DNA of 64,000 nucleotides. It comes from Ruegeria arenilitoris (GTDB taxonomy: Bacteria; Pseudomonadota; Alphaproteobacteria; Rhodobacterales; Rhodobacteraceae). The position numbers and the translations under genes are program-made. Position 1 is the stretch's first letter, and the number at the start of each line of letters is the position of its first letter. Below, piece by piece: positions 63,930 through 64,000 of the stretch. The notes under the pieces were generated by a model. That model saw nothing but the letters and a program-made list of their open reading frames with translations, made no database searches and was not told the DNA's origin. The DNA lies in contig NZ_WQCA01000002.1 in assembly GCF_013032445.1 (NCBI RefSeq), positions 124,001 through 188,000 of the forward strand. Reading direction: 5' to 3'.

Positions 63930-64000
63930 TCGATGCCCCTCTGTTCGCCAGATGCAAACGCCAAGGTATTCGTGCGGCCGACGGATAATGAGTTTTCTAC

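Overview
This window is chromosomal DNA of a marine Roseobacter-group alphaproteobacterium (Rhodobacterales; Ruegeria, Leisingera or Phaeobacter-like, not resolvable further by eye). The evidence is the high GC content, the NasS/NasT-controlled nitrate operon, a neighbouring RpoE-ChrR singlet-oxygen sigma/anti-sigma pair and DUF1365 gene, the run of two M16 peptidases, DUF3035 lipoprotein, lspA and purH, a SitABCD-type manganese transporter, and a VPLPA-CTERM protein. I see no insertion sequence, prophage, CRISPR array, tRNA or rRNA, so it looks like ordinary core and near-core chromosome.

Layout. 1-3.3 kb: end of a metallophosphoesterase gene, then serine synthesis (serC, serA) on the minus strand with a structured leader before serC. 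3.4-15.1 kb: a complete nitrate assimilation locus on the plus strand (nasT, nasS, an ANTAR-type leader with terminator, nrtA, nrtB, a fused double ATPase, nirB, nirD, nasA). 15.1-19.5 kb: glycine cleavage system gcvT-gcvH-gcvP on the minus strand. 19.9-23.4 kb: phosphatase, glutathione transferase and two saccharopine-dehydrogenase-family genes, probably for lysine catabolism. 23.4-27.6 kb: mostly small or unknown proteins on the minus strand (TPR protein, two DUF1127, an exported unknown, DUF3775, DUF1365). 27.6-29.5 kb: rpoE-chrR and a secreted protein, with two divergent sigma-E-like promoters. 29.5-36.9 kb: rmuC, mutL, then a four-gene Mn/Fe/Zn ABC importer preceded by two tandem palindromes of Mur/Fur type. 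37-41.2 kb: deoC, a double-domain aldehyde dehydrogenase (ALDH16 type) and an SDR. 41.2-50.3 kb: a minus-strand block of M16 peptidases, DUF3035, lspA, purH, heparinase-like and rsmB. 50.4-53.9 kb: sdhAF4-like gene, a LysR regulator and a divergent three-gene cassette that resembles the TmpA/TmpB phosphonate-oxidising pathway plus a ureidoglycolate-lyase-like cupin. 54-60.8 kb: an exported protein resembling the alanyl-tRNA synthetase core, dapB, rbfA, phosphodiester glycosidase, truB, VPLPA-CTERM protein, DUF1643, an RTX-repeat protein and rpsO. 60.9-64 kb: MFS and BCCT transporters on the minus strand.

How the genes work together. The nitrate locus encodes sensing (NasS), RNA-level antitermination (NasT and the two hexaloop hairpins at 5242-5309), uptake, and reduction of nitrate to ammonium. 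SerA/SerC and the glycine cleavage genes form a C1/serine/glycine cluster. The tmp-like cassette would release phosphate and glycine betaine from a choline-type phosphonate; a BCCT transporter lies about 9 kb away but a link is speculative. The most interesting observations are the intact ANTAR leader, the complementary degeneration of the two ATP sites in the nitrate ATPase, the tmp-like cassette with an unexplained third gene, the exported AlaRS-like protein, the divergent sigma-E promoters and the paired Mur-type boxes.
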